Shown in pieces: positions 1 to 12,312 of a stretch of 64,000 nt of DNA. The DNA comes from Sinohyriopsis cumingii. Lineage: Eukaryota > Mollusca > Bivalvia > Unionida > Unionidae. Location: the NCBI GenBank assembly GCA_028554795.2, contig CM068825.1:153218053-153282052 (forward strand), written 5' to 3'. Position 1 is the stretch's first letter; every line of letters starts with the position of its first letter. The position numbers and the translations under genes were made by a program. The notes under the pieces are model-generated. The model worked only from the letters and a program-made list of their open reading frames with translations, made no database searches and was not told where the DNA came from.

Positions 1-207
1 CCTCGTCCATATGATCCCATTCCCATGCCTCCACTACCCATGCTGCTCATTCCGCCCATGCCACCAAATCGTTCTGAGCGGTCATAGGGACTGGGACGTA
101 CTATTCCCATCAATGGCCTTGGTCTCATCTGTCCCATTCCACCACCCATTCCAATCCCCATTGCTGAGTATGCTTCCTGCAAACTGCTCTTGAAGATCTC
201 AATGTAC
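1..207 (-). CDS. hnRNP H/F coding exon 5 (cut by window edge)
   Basis: Acceptor TTTGTAG ends at 208. The exon opens with YIEIFKSS, closing qRRM2, then enters a Gly/Met-rich low-complexity region (repeated GGM, GMG) containing [12 protein letters not shown], a form of the linker seen after qRRM2 in this family. The frame is open to base 1. Confidence 0.9.
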
Positions 208-3200
208 CTACAAAGTCAAAGACCATGCTAGTATACTTTGAATACATGCATACAAGGAAAACATGGGAAAAATGCTGATTATATTGCTTTAATTTTATTT
301 ATATTCTTACACATGTATGCATATTTTAACCCTGTAAAACCTGACAGATGTATGGTATTACTACGTGCAATTTTGGAAAATTACATCAAAGTTCAACTTC
401 TTTCAGTCTTTCTCTCAAAATGTACCCATATTTTACTACCATCTATTATACAATCAACAGTAGCCATAGTAATAAATTAAACATACTGTGGTCATGAGAT
501 GCCAACATTTATTTTTGCCACTGCAACATCAATAATAGATAAATTCTTTCAAAACAGATTCACAGTAATTCCCAGATGCAGAGAAACAGAAAATATGTGC
601 CATTCTGAATTATGTTCAATTATATGTTTGTCCTTGACATCATAAAAAAATTAATAACAGAGAATGGAACTTGGTTTTCCAGCATTTTCCCTACATTTGA
701 CAGGGACAGTCATTTATATTCATTAGGCAGTACACAGTGCCATTAACAATGACCATGCCTATAAATATCATGTATCAATGGCATTCAACGTCTGCCTAGT
801 AAATAACTATGAACACTGCCGTTTTAATTTATTGCATTTTTTAAAAGATTCGTCACACTTTAAACAATACAATCTCAAAATATGAGCAAATAATAATAAA
901 TAGGAATATAAAAAAATATCAAATGAGAGAGTTCAGCTACAAGACGAAGAGAACTTCCTCACTGGCAATCTTACCTATTTTACACATTTTCAGTACTCAA
1001 TATAAAATTAACTCATATTGAATCATACTGAGAAGATGAAGCACTGCAGATATCCTTTTGACGCCCCCCACATGCCCCATTCCGTCCATACCAAACCTTT
1101 GTCTGAGGGACCGACATCATTCCCATTCTCCTCCTCCCTCAGTTACATCTATGTAGTCATCAAAGTCCCGTCCTTCCATGAAGACCCTCCATTAATAATT
1201 GGTTACACAGATCCCATTTTCACAAAGAATTGCTTTTCCAAAATTAGCAGTCAGAGGTTAATTATTTAAATTTGTTTCTGAAAACTCAAATTTTCACATC
1301 CTACATTTTCAAGCATGTATCAAAATCAGTCACAAAAGCTAAAAGTATCAAAGCTTTCATTTTACCTTTATGACTGCAACTCAATCTGACAATGTATTAA
1401 ATATCCAATTCTTTGTGAACTTAGGATATTCAAGTTTCTAGCAGCCCCCTTTTGAGGGAACCCAGATCATACAGACATAAATTCAATAATAAAACAATTC
1501 TGTCTATGGGCTCCAATGTGATTACCTAGAATTTCACTAGCATTCCTCCATTTAAATTTGGAGGTCACATGAAGGCAGTTGAGAGCATTACATCATTTTT
1601 AATTCCAGAAAAAAATAAATGAATAGTTTCTTGCATACTACTTCTGTGACAGCCATGTACAAGAGGCTGGAATAACTACAACTTAAGAGTGATGGACATA
1701 AATTAGTAACATTTCTGGCCTGCAATCAACATACTTGAAAAAATTCTGCAAAAGCGAACTAAATCTTGGAAGAAAATAGCAGAGACTGTTATGGGATAAG
1801 AACAAGGTTCAAGTAAAAACCTTTTATTCAACATCACAAGGATACAGTACAACTTTACTGTCAAAGCTTCTTAAACAGAAGTTATTATAACAACCTTCTC
1901 TTAATTAATAACAGCATTATATATGTGAACTGAAGACAAATTCGATTTGAACTGACAAAGTGGAGCCCATAGCAGTGAAAAAGAACCAAGAGTAAGAGCA
2001 TGACAGATCATGGGAACACCCCTTCATGGGCCCCATCCTCCCACCTGTGCCCTATTCTTTCCTTGTGTTTATTCAAAGCTTCTTCTGCAATGGCTTGGGT
2101 AGCAAACTGGACATAGGCTTCCCCCGTGCTGCGCCCCTGTCGGTCCTCAGGTAGCATAATCCCATTGGGTACTATCTCCAACCCTATACACCCGACCCAA
2201 CAGAAATAGAACAGCATCCTTGTTATAGGCATAGCATCTTATGTACACTGCATCAATATATGGTTTTATAGATCATCAGTATTTCAGCATATCTGCATAT
2301 TTTGACAAGTACAAGGTTCTATTATTTTACTGCCCACACAGGTTTCATGTAATAGAGAATTAAGATCATGCAAGGAAAAAAAAATTATATAAAAAGAGCT
2401 AATTACACAAATACAATTTATGATTATCAGTGACCCTGCCACTAATACATACAAATATACTTTACAATTCTAACTATCATTCAGATAAAAAAGGTACCTT
2501 TCCAGGAGCTCATAACAAATGCCTGCAAGCCATAGAGCTTAACAAAAAAAACTTCAGCATAAAACTGGTATCCTGTAGAATGTCTTCTTAAACAGTGCAT
2601 GAAAAAATACAGAATAATATTATACACTTGTCCTATGTCCAATGATAAACTGCCAATATGACGCAATTAAAGGATAAAAGTGGAAGTCATATAGAAGCCA
2701 TAACCCCATATACATTTTGCCAGAAAACAGTAAAAATCAAAGTAAAGCAAGGTCTTCTCAATAAAAAGCCTCATAGAAAATTGGTTTCAATTAATGATGT
2801 CCTTCAAAAATTGCAAAGTCAAAATGGTAGGGCAAAATTCCAAGTAAAACAGGGGCCACAACTCTGTAAAATTGGGACAGAAAGAGGTGAAAACAAAATA
2901 TATTTTTAGTCTCCTTTAGTTAACACCCATGCCAAATTAAAATGCTTATGAGATGAAACAAATCTCATTTGAAAAAATTTAAAGGGGGACTGTAATTTGG
3001 CAAGAAAATGATAATGATCAAACCTGACCACTGTCTTCCTAACAAAACTCGAACCAAATCCATGAAACCCTACAAAAGCTATTGAACAATAGCAAAACAG
3101 AAGATCTAAGTTTCAAGCCAAACAGGAGCCATTACTTCATAAAATTTTAACTGAAAAGGGTGAGAAATAAACAATTATATTGGGACTCTTGATGTCAAAC

Positions 3201-6200
3201 ATCATACCAAATTTATTTCAATCCATCAAGTCCTTTGAAAGTTATTTTGTGCAAACAAAATTTAAGAGTAATGTTCCAAGTCAAAAAGATGTAACTTTGT
3301 AAAACTCGGCCATAAAATGGAAAAACCTCAACCTGACCTACATGCAAAGTCCCGTACAAAACTTTAAATATACCATGACTTTCAATCTATCGAGTCCTTA
3401 GAGTTATTGTGCAGAAACAAAAAAAAATAAAAAAATAACAAATAACCATAAGTCAGTAAAACTGTGGAGGAAAACATCAAGAATCCATCTTGACATATAT
3501 TTTTGAAAAATGTAAAGCCCCAGATCAAATTTCTATACATGAAGGGATTCAAAACTGGATTGGAAATTAAATCTGTGATGGGATGTGACATGACCAACAG
3601 ACACAGGCACCATTACATGCCCCCTCCATATATATATGGCAGAGGCATAAAAAGGAAATAAATGTAGTCATTGGACCGATTCAATATAACCTGCTTATGA
3701 TACTTAAGAGCAGTACTCTTTGAGAAGTGCATTCATAAAGTTTACTAACTGTACATGCAAAGTATCTGTGAAATGGAACTAAAATGCTAAAAATACACAT
3801 ATTGTAAATGCAGTGGTCCCCTTCTTAAATGCCCCCACCCCCAGCTAACCTTTTTCCATAAAATCCAAATGGTACTTTAGCTATCGTGTCTTCTCTCTCA
3901 AAGTTTACTAAACATGTCTGAAACTGTACAAGACTATAAGAAGTTGATCGAGTGACAAGCTCGCTTCCATTGTAAACACAAAGCATTTCCTGTAAAATAT
4001 AAACTGCTAGTAAATAATAAGTTGTTGCAAAATGTACAAAATATCGCCTAACATTCTCAGTTCAGAAGGAAAAGTGACAGCAATTAGACTCGACAAAAAG
4101 AGGGATAGTCCTTTGATCAACGCTGTGAAATTTGAAAACTAAATTGCTGATTACACATTCTACAATAATTGAATACACAAATGGACAATGATAGTTACAG
4201 CCATATGTTTGTACTTGACTTTTATGACAAGATGGTTTTGCACAACTGATAACGTATTCATAATTATTTTAAATAACAATAATATAATTCAACCACATTG
4301 ATTCCATAGCACATCTGTGTTTTATAGTTGTCTTTCATACTTTGGATGTAACTATTATTTAGATCTATGTTATCTCCATTTAAAAGTACAACCCATCTTA
4401 TAAGATCAATTTCCTGCTACAAGAGGGGTGACCTTATAATAAGGGGACCACTGTGCATGTAACCCACTGTAGGTACAAATTTGTACTACTCCAGATGAAT
4501 CCAGGCATAAAGTTTTATAATGCAATACATCCAAATTTATAACAAAATGCAAAAACATCATTGTCAATGCCATAAACACTGTAAATACAATTGGAAATGT
4601 GGTACTACATTCACTTATGCTTGCAGGCAATACATGACTGCAAGGATGGTTGAGAACAAAAATTGAAACCGTGAGCAATATAAAGGTAAGTTTTATCAAC
4701 AATTATAACACGACGGTAATATATGTATTATTGATACATCTGACAGACTTTCCTTTAGCAATATGTAAACTGAGCTTTTGAGGTTTAAAAAGTTGCAATG
4801 GATTCAAAATAATTTCCTTGGATGTTACCTGTGAAAAACTGAGCAATTTCTTCTTTTGAACAACCAAATGGGAGCCCTCGTAACCGAACAACTGCTTCTG
4901 AAGTGCCAGTTGTTTGGTTTGGCCCTGCTCGCTTGATGACCCATTCCATCTCACTCTTTTTAGATCTGAAAACTGTGAATGACAAAAGCATAAAAAACAA
5001 ATTTTTGAGGGAATTAATCTCAATGGTGTTAAACATTACACTTCATAATGAACCTTGTACTCTCGTACAAATTTTTGAGCCAATCATTTGATGAAATACC
5101 TCTTGGGATATAACCACTCAATGTCATATTCATATGCCAATAAAATCACACGTTAAACTACAAGATGGTCAACTAATGGCAGTATCATTGACATAGTTTC
5201 TCCAATCACAACTGAATGACAAATGGGAGGGCAACGTAAATAAGAGCTTTCCAGATAAAACATAAATTAGTTCTAGTTCTCAATTACAGCAAGAACAGTG
5301 GTAATAAGAATTAGCTCTGAAGAAAATAATTTGTTGATACCCGTGTTCCCTTATATGGCCAAGTTGTCATGAGGAACATTAAATTTAAAAAAAGCATCGT
5401 TACTTGTAGGATAGGAAATGAATAAAGCATGTATTTATCAACAATATGGTCTTTTAGTCATCTTAAAAAAGTACTGAGTAGCCCATAATAACCACTGCAA
5501 GGGATTAATCAAAATGAAATTAAATGATATTCTCAACATCATAAAATTTCAAAATTACTAAAATGTGAACAAGTGATAAACAAAAATCAAGGGCACTGCC
5601 TAAGCAAGTACTGTTAATTATTACTTCCAAAAAATGACATGCAAAAAAGAAAATTAAGACTTCAGAACCACACATGGGTAGTAATACTTACCCTAAGCAA
5701 AAATGCATTCAATTACTGTGAATGCAAGTACTCAATTAAAATTCTGAAACTACCATATTGGAGGAATTGTTTATCTAAAACCAGAACAAAAAGAAGCAGA
5801 ATAACGTTCCCTAAATATCAAGAGAGCTAAACTCTCAATCAAAGCAAGGACAGATGATAAACACTCAATTAAATGAAAATTTTAAATAATTTGTCAATCA
5901 GGCAAGCAAAGGCAGTTATCTGAACGCAGACTGAAGACATCTTTGCATTTTGAAGCATATCCTGCATGAGAAGACAGAAGTTAGACTGGTTATGGATTCT
6001 CTGTTTTAATGGAAAGTTGAAATTGTGAGAACAGACGAGGGCTTTATGTCCTGGAAAGTAAGCAAAGTAACAGTGACTGATAATATAGTAATGCAATTAA
6101 AATGATAATGAAAGCATACCAGAATCATCAGGGGTCATGCTACCAGGCAAAGTAGGTGACTAAAAGTTGCCTAAAAAGTGTAAACTTCACCTTCCGTTAG

Positions 6201-9200
6201 GAATGCGAAAACAACTTTGTCCTGTGATGTTCTTTTTATAGAAACATTGAATGACCATCCTTTTTTAGATGATCCCTCGCCTTGGCCAGGTTAATTCCAG
6301 TGTTATGTTAGATAGCTCAAGGCGAAATGTAGGCTGCAAACCATCGACTAGTTGGTGTTAATAATCAATTACGCCAACAAACTCTTGCACATTCACAGGC
6401 ACGTGTTTTGATAGCTGATTGACCATTAACCATTTCCTGAGTAAGTTAGCAACTATACTGCCCGATTTCCACAAGTTATCCTTACATGATAAAAACTTAC
6501 GACCTTGTGTTTCTAAACTTAAATTTATGTAAATAGCAATTTGAGTTCTAAGAATATAATCGGAACACGAATATTTTAACTGCCGCATGTACATTATTTT
6601 CTTGACAAAAATCAGGTTAGAACTGTAATGGCAGACATTGAAGTTCTGGGAAGTACTGTTTTATTAGATTGTCTCTTTTTGTAAACCATTGGGCAAATAT
6701 ATTCAGGAAAATATACAATTTGTAAGAAAGCTGAGACTATTACATTAAAGATTTAGCTTTAAAACCAATTATGTAGGTCATAAATATACAGGACAATGCT
6801 ATGTTGTGGAATTCGACAAGAGATGCTTTAAGGTCAAGACTGTATTCTGAGTTTACTAATTTGTTGTGAAAATACAAAGGAAAAAAAGAAGAAAAAACAT
6901 CAAAGCAAATACTATTTAACCAATGCTTTATGTTACACCAAGTGTGTAGACAAATAATAAAATCTTTCATTTGTTGCTGTTGCTGTTGTAGGGTTTAACG
7001 CCATTTTTCAGCATACGATAGGCTATACATGGCGGTCAGTATTAATGGTGGAGGAAGAACCCGGAAAAACCCAGGAAAGAACCACCGACCCACGAGAAGC
7101 TACTGGCAAGCTTTCTCACATACCAACATTGGCTATTTCCGAGACTTGAACCCATGCAGACAGAGGTGAGATGGCAGTGATCCGTAACAGAGAGTGCTTT
7201 AGACCACTCAGGACCCCCTTTCATTTGCAATCATATCAATGGACTGTAATTTCAAGTTAGTACAAGTTAGTAAAAATGCTTAATCAACTACCCTTAATCA
7301 ATCAAGAATTTCTTTTTATTTTTACTTTCTGAAAGTTCATTGCAAAATGTCATTTGAAAAGATTTCTAAACTAGTTTGAAACAACCCCTGCACCATGTAC
7401 ATAGGAGAAAATGCATACATCTTTCAGATCATACTGTTCGTTCTAATTTCTTTGTTGTCGTAAAACTTTCCTGTAACTGTTGACAGACAACACACTGAAG
7501 AACTAAACTGGGAAATAGATGCCATAATTCAACTAAGAGAATGAAAAAAACACATGCACATATACTGCATGTCTTGCTTTGCTCCTACTTCTCCCTGTTT
7601 AGGCCCCACTTCTCCCTGTTCAGCTCCTACTTTTCCCTGTTCTGTCCAAAAGGAGAAGTCACTTCTCCCTAAAATTCAAGTCTAGCTTGACCCCTGACTC
7701 AACATACCTTCTATATATCTGTTCCCCATGTGTTCATTGTGCTTCTTGAGAGCCTTCTCCATGTCTTCTTCTGAAGTCAATTCTAGGAAAGCTTCACCAC
7801 TTGGTCTGCCCTCTCGAGAATATGTGAAATGAACCCCATCTTCCCCATCAACAATTTCAACTTCATCTGAAAAATCAAGTTGACTGCAATCAATATCTAA
7901 TATCTTCGTGCATTTTTTTCATTGGTTTTTTTTTTGGGAGGGGGTATAGTAATTCTACTAAAGAATATATCTAAAACATGTATTGACAGTCAGGAGCTGA
8001 AATCCCCTTTGCCCATGGTTGAAAAATGGACAATCTGAGTATGGGACCAAGCTATTATTCAACTGAAAAGCCCAGAAGACTGTCCTGGTCACAGCTATGT
8101 GAAATGATAGACCTATTATTGATACAATTCACAACACACGCCCACAAGATATGATACATTATCGATACACATATGAACTTGAAGGTCTGTCAGTGGTAGG
8201 TGGTGCCCTTTATGTTTGGTGACATACTGGAGTAGTTTCAATAAAAAAAACTTTCAAGATGGCTGTAATGGTAATCATATTGGATATCAGATCAGTACTT
8301 TTTTTTTGGAGGACCAACAAGACATTGCAAGTCTGTTGAGTAAAACCTCATTCTGATATGATCCTCCATAATGAAGATAACAAGATTTCCAAAATGGCCA
8401 TACCAGATTTCAAGCACCACTACTTTCATTCAAGACCAACTTGCCCATGGCATGTAAAGTTTCCTGGCATTCCTCTAAATACTTTAGCAGTAGCAATTTT
8501 TAAAAAAAAGTGCTAACAGAAGTATTTATATTAGATGATGGACATCCCATAAACTCTTCTCATCTATGACCAATAGCACTAAAAAAACATGGCTCATGTA
8601 CTTATTCTATTATCTGCAAGACACACTAGTTATATGCTTTACTGCCACAAACACTTTCCTGATGTAGCTGAAGTTACTTCTGAAAACATAATTTATCATA
8701 CATTCGATTCAATAAAATTTTCACTAAACCACTTCTTATTAAAAATATTGATCTTCAAACAACGAAAAGCCTTGAATGATATTGGTGATTACTATAAATG
8801 ATATTCCTTCTTGGATTATTTCCAACAACAACTAAAATATCTGCTTGTATCGAGAATGCATGTAAAACTCTTGCTAGAGTATAACTTCTATTACTAAAGA
8901 ATTTTTATTTTTTGTGTGAAACGAATTTTAAAATAATTTTTTGAAGCTTGAATGGTAAATAAATACTTTAAAACCTCATTAAGATGAAAATTAAATAAAG
9001 GACAATACTTTTTTCATGCATGAGATTACAGAATACTTATGAAAGAACCTGCCCTCCCAATCAAATTTCAGTTTAAATTCTCAGTTTTAAGGTTTACAAA
9101 TATACCTGTTCAACTGAAGTAGATGCAAGCCACAGTATTATGGAAATATTAACCAAAACTACATTTAATGGATACAAAATATGAAAATAACAATAAAAGG

Positions 9201-10119
9201 AACATGAGTTCATGTTGTAAGTCAACTACATGCAGGCCTGCTTACCCTAATAAGATATTATCAGTCATGCAAGTGATTGTTTCCTTTAAGCAGTTTTCAT
9301 TAAGGTTTAACAATAGTAAGTACTTCTATTCTGAAGCTGGAAAACAGATATTTAAAAAATTCAGATGTGTAATCCAAGAATAAAGCAGTGATGGTAAACA
9401 TTATGTTCAGCTAAATTGTTTGTAAAGGACAAATGCAAACTGTACCTAAAATATCACCAGAGACCTTGATCTTGTATATCAATGCAGACAATATTGTAAC
9501 CAAACTTTCCTGCATTATGCTTCAAGGTTAACAACATTTACACATAAAGATCATACTCGTCAATGTTATCACCTTACATTCTGAAACAAAATTTCCAGGT
9601 CTTCTGAGGTTATTTTTCCTGGACGAAATTAGTCTTATCAATATTCGCTTACAACCCTCTCTGGATGGAATCAGTAAAAATAACTCTGAAAATGTGTCTT
9701 GTTTTAAATCAATGTGGACTTCTTTTATGTGTCCCACCCATAACATCTGAATTAAATACATGACCATGTATTGGATATATCGCCAGTAACAAGTGTAAAT
9801 ATTGAAATTCATATAAATCTGCATGTATCTCATTTAAACTTCAAGAACAAAAAATTCTAGCTTAACTACATATGTTGTAAAATTGTTGCTTTATATTTTC
9901 ACAAAAAGTCCTTAAAAATTATATATCTTTGTTTTTATTTTTAGAAATCCACACATGTCCAGTAAGTGTTCTAACATTAACTTTAATACTAAATACTAAG
10001 GACTGTATATTTAATGAAATCAATCTCAAGTACACAGAGTGTGGAACTGTGCAATGAAAATTTTCCCAGCCATGGAAAGACTTACATGAATTTAACAAAC
10101 TCAATTAGTAAGATGTGAC

Positions 10120-10176
<57 letters not shown>

Positions 10177-10290
10177 ACAACAGAAAAAAGATGAATGCCT
10201 ATAACCTCCAAAAAACTGGACTACTTCTTGTTCTGTAGCTGACCATGGGAGTCCTCGTAGCCTGATGACAAATCCATCATCGTCTCCCAT
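1..10290 (-). CDS. hnRNP H/F-type RNA-binding protein, 5' coding part (5 exons, partial)
   Basis: Quasi-RRM protein of the hnRNP H/F family. Members bind G-rich RNA in the nucleus and control alternative splicing and polyadenylation. Five minus-strand exons join in frame: 10290-10206, 7866-7708, 4972-4829, 2183-2045 and 207-1. All introns have GT/AG ends. Together they give about 244 residues and continue past base 1. qRRM1 spans about residues 6-85 (RLRGLPWS near the start, GRPSGEAF in the middle, NRYIEVF at the end). qRRM2 spans about 108-183 ([26 protein letters not shown]). A Gly/Met-rich tract starts near 190. In the family a third qRRM normally follows; it would lie outside the window. 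The start ATG sits in a Met-Gly-Asp-Asp-Asp context 6 bp after a 3' splice site, so at least one 5' UTR exon lies upstream. I cannot separate H from F or name an ortholog. Confidence 0.93.
208..2044 (-). other. hnRNP H/F intron 4, with a possible cryptic exon
   Basis: GT/AG intron of 1837 bp. Mostly AT-rich. The stretch 1040-1195 is GC-richer and codes on the minus strand, in different frames, for [14 protein letters not shown] and RFGMDGMG. These resemble the downstream Gly/Met exon and may be an exon-duplication relic (see findings). Confidence 0.7.
2045..2183 (-). CDS. hnRNP H/F coding exon 4
   Basis: 139 bp between a GTATAG acceptor and a GTGGGAGG donor. It encodes the core of qRRM2: [20 protein letters not shown], then EAYVQF and the helix [15 protein letters not shown]. 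The final Arg codon (AG|G) is completed by the next exon. Confidence 0.93.
2184..4828 (-). other. hnRNP H/F intron 3
   Basis: GT/AG intron of 2645 bp, AT-rich. I see no recognisable gene or named repeat in it. Confidence 0.75.
4829..4972 (-). CDS. hnRNP H/F coding exon 3
   Basis: 144 bp between a CATTCACAG acceptor and a GTAACATC donor. It encodes the end of qRRM1 ([11 protein letters not shown]), the short inter-domain linker (IKRAGPNQ) and the start of qRRM2 ([20 protein letters not shown]). Codon phase matches both neighbours: GT|T split at the start and G|GG at the end. Confidence 0.92.
4973..7707 (-). other. hnRNP H/F intron 2
   Basis: GT/AG intron of 2735 bp. It holds a SINE of the second family at 6974-7217 and a short imperfect repeat at about 7575-7672 with the theme CTCCTACTTCTCCCTGTT. 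Otherwise I see nothing recognisable. Confidence 0.75.
6974..7217 (-). mobile_element. tRNA-derived SINE, family B, full length
   Basis: Minus-strand copy in an hnRNP H/F intron, starting with the (GTT/GCT)n tail and AGGGTTTAACGCCATTTTTC and ending with the tRNA-like head. A 10 bp target duplication CTTTCATTTG lies at 6964-6973 and 7218-7227. Confidence 0.92.
7708..7866 (-). CDS. hnRNP H/F coding exon 2
   Basis: Bounded by TTTTTCAG and a GTATGTT donor, 159 bp. It adds residues 29-81, including [11 protein letters not shown], which covers the qRRM1 RNP-like strand, and the helix [16 protein letters not shown]. Its first two bases complete the Asp codon begun in the previous exon. Confidence 0.92.
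7867..10205 (-). other. hnRNP H/F intron 1 (within the coding region)
   Basis: GT/AG intron of 2339 bp. AT-rich, with a compound TG/TA microsatellite at its 5' end. No other recognisable feature. Confidence 0.75.
10121..10176. repeat. (TG)n(TA)n compound microsatellite
   Basis: Eight TG units run into about 17 TA units and end in TGTGTG. It lies about 30 bp from a 5' splice site of the hnRNP H/F gene. Confidence 0.95.
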
Positions 10291-10296
10291 TTTTAT
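10206..10296 (-). CDS. hnRNP H/F exon with start codon
   Basis: The 3' splice site (T-rich tract then ATAG) ends at 10297. Six bases of 5' UTR follow, then ATG at 10290-10288 and 28 codons plus one base. It ends in QFFG with a donor at 10205-10204. It encodes the first beta strand and RGLPWS loop of qRRM1. A TG/TA microsatellite lies about 30 bp inside the following intron. Confidence 0.9.
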
Positions 10297-10760
10297 CTAT
10301 AAAAAAATATGAAAAAAGATGATCATTCATTTGCACCAAATACAATATTTCCATGGTTAACAGCAGTTGTAAAGCATAACTGAAATGAATAACTGAACAT
10401 TTAAAAAGGAAGCTTGGATATAAAATGCACTGGAATGTATCTAATGATACTTGAAAAAATCTGTTGTTCCTACTGACAAAAAACCATCTTAACAGTGCAA
10501 TGCTGGATCATAATCCACTTATGCTGACACCTGGCATGTATGCTCTGATACACTCAAATTGTCATGCTACTGGACAATCAACAAACTCTGAAGGCAGGAA
10601 CAGGAATGATTTCAACTGTACAAACAGCAGCTAATCCTCTTTTTTTTGTGAAAAATTGTACCAGAAAAAAACAGTAAGGAAAGGATGAAATTGATTTCTT
10701 TTGTAAAAACTAAAGTTCTGAAAAGCCTGTGAAATCTGCTTACATTTTTGTCTGATATAT

Positions 10761-11071
10761 GATTTGGATATTTAACGAAGCTTTAACAATTTTCAAGTCA
10801 TATCACTTTGATGTCTGCAATGTGGCAGTTTTTAATGATGTCTAGCACTGGGGCATCATGCTGCAGTCATGTAGCATCATGACACACCAGTCACATTATC
10901 CTGACACCGGTCCAACCAGTCCTAATAATAACCTCCTAATGCTAAGCGCATAGCAAGGCAGCTATTATTATTTTTACATTTTACAAGTCTTTGGTATGAC
11001 TGAGCCGGGGTTGGAATCCATGACCTTCTGCAGCAAACGCAAGCACTCTAACCACTACGCCACTCGAGCCA
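10761..11071 (-). mobile_element. tRNA-derived SINE, family A, near full length
   Basis: Read on the minus strand it starts with a tRNA-like head (TAGTGGTTAGAG box A, a degraded box B) and has the same roughly 240 bp body as the copies at 16765 and 38936. The body is recognised by TCAGGATAATGTGACTGG, GCCCCAGTGCTAGACATCA and AAATTGTTAAAGCT. The copy is diverged. Confidence 0.85.
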
Positions 11072-11829
11072 TCACTTACAGTACTGATAAGCTGCAGTGG
11101 AATCAGAATGGGTGCTTATGAAGCCCATTGTGTTGCAACGAAAAAATCCTTGTGATATTACACGTATTATGAAAACTTTTACACAGGCATCATGGTGACC
11201 CATTTTCTAATTTCCTTAACATTGCTTAACTTGCACCACTATAAACTGCAGACTGTGAGCATAGATTTTAAATATAAAATGACTAAACAAATTCTAACAG
11301 AAATGGACTGTCAGCAGACAGCCTCAGCAAGCTCATGAGAATTTCACAGACATGATTTTGGTCTTCAATAATAATAAAAAAGCTGAAAATTTTTTAAGGG
11401 GGTTTGCGGGTCCTTTATCAATGTGGTCTTTGAGGGGCAACAAGCCAATCCGAGGTTCCAGGGAGATGAAGGCCCCCGGCCAAAACTGGATTTTACACTT
11501 TAAAAAAATGCTTCTGTTGCAACTTATGATCATAAAATAAACCATAATAATCATTTGAAAAACTAATAAACTTACCAAAAATGTTCAACTTGAATAATTT
11601 CACAATATTTATAGTCACATGAGTTATTTCATGTGCATGCCAGTGTTCACATTGTAATTATGTCACAATAATTTCAAAATTTTTGCAGCAAATATATAAT
11701 ACTTCTCTCTTTTCATAACAAATCTGTCAAATAAACACCCAAGTACATTAACTATATACAAATAATCCCATACATTCACTTGTCTTTTTTTCCAATAGAC
11801 ACAATCTGTTGATATGCCAGTCGAGCTCT

Positions 11830-12312
11830 TTTTGCAGCTTAGTCAAAGATTTCTTTAGCCTGCCTTTTTGTCACCACCGACTTTTTTGTCAATATGCAAT
11901 TGTTTCTCTTCCTTCTCAATGAGAGCCTTTTTCCTTTCAAGCAGGTCCTTGTACTGGCGACATACAGTGCGCCTATTCTGACATATGGCTACAGCTATTC
12001 TCTCATGCAAGAAATCTTTCTTCCTATAGCAGTCAATTACACTTTTTCCAGATGCCTTCTGAGCTTCAATTTTTCCATATGCAGCTTCTTTTGTAGGTGC
12101 TGTTCCAAACTCTTTGAAATGCGATTACCGTAATTCAGATGTTTCTTGCAGAGGTCACAAAATGCCAGTCCTCTAGCGTTCAGTCTTAGTATAAATTGAC
12201 CAACAAAATTTCAGTCAACTTTTTGCTCTGGCCACTCCTATTCCCATATGTTTTTTTAAGCTTTATTTAAACTTTTCCCGCCGTGGTCTCTCTCAACAAC
12301 CCGAGACGCCAT
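11830..12312 (-). pseudogene. Degenerate zinc-finger protein relic
   Basis: The minus strand has an ATG at 12312-12310 (MASRVVERDHGGKS) followed by stops and frame changes. A C-x2-C finger-like block FCDLCKKHLNYGNR lies at about 12120-12163 with histidines downstream (EQHLQKKLH). A Lys/Glu-rich helical tail reads through to about 11830. The spacing resembles a BED/C2H2-type finger from a transposon or host DNA-binding protein. Several in-frame stops make it non-functional. I cannot assign a family. Confidence 0.35.

Noticed and set aside
7042-7230. Recurring short minus-strand frame with [17 protein letters not shown] (also at 24892 and 47279)
   Set aside because: The shared peptide is the translation of family B SINE copies, not a gene family.
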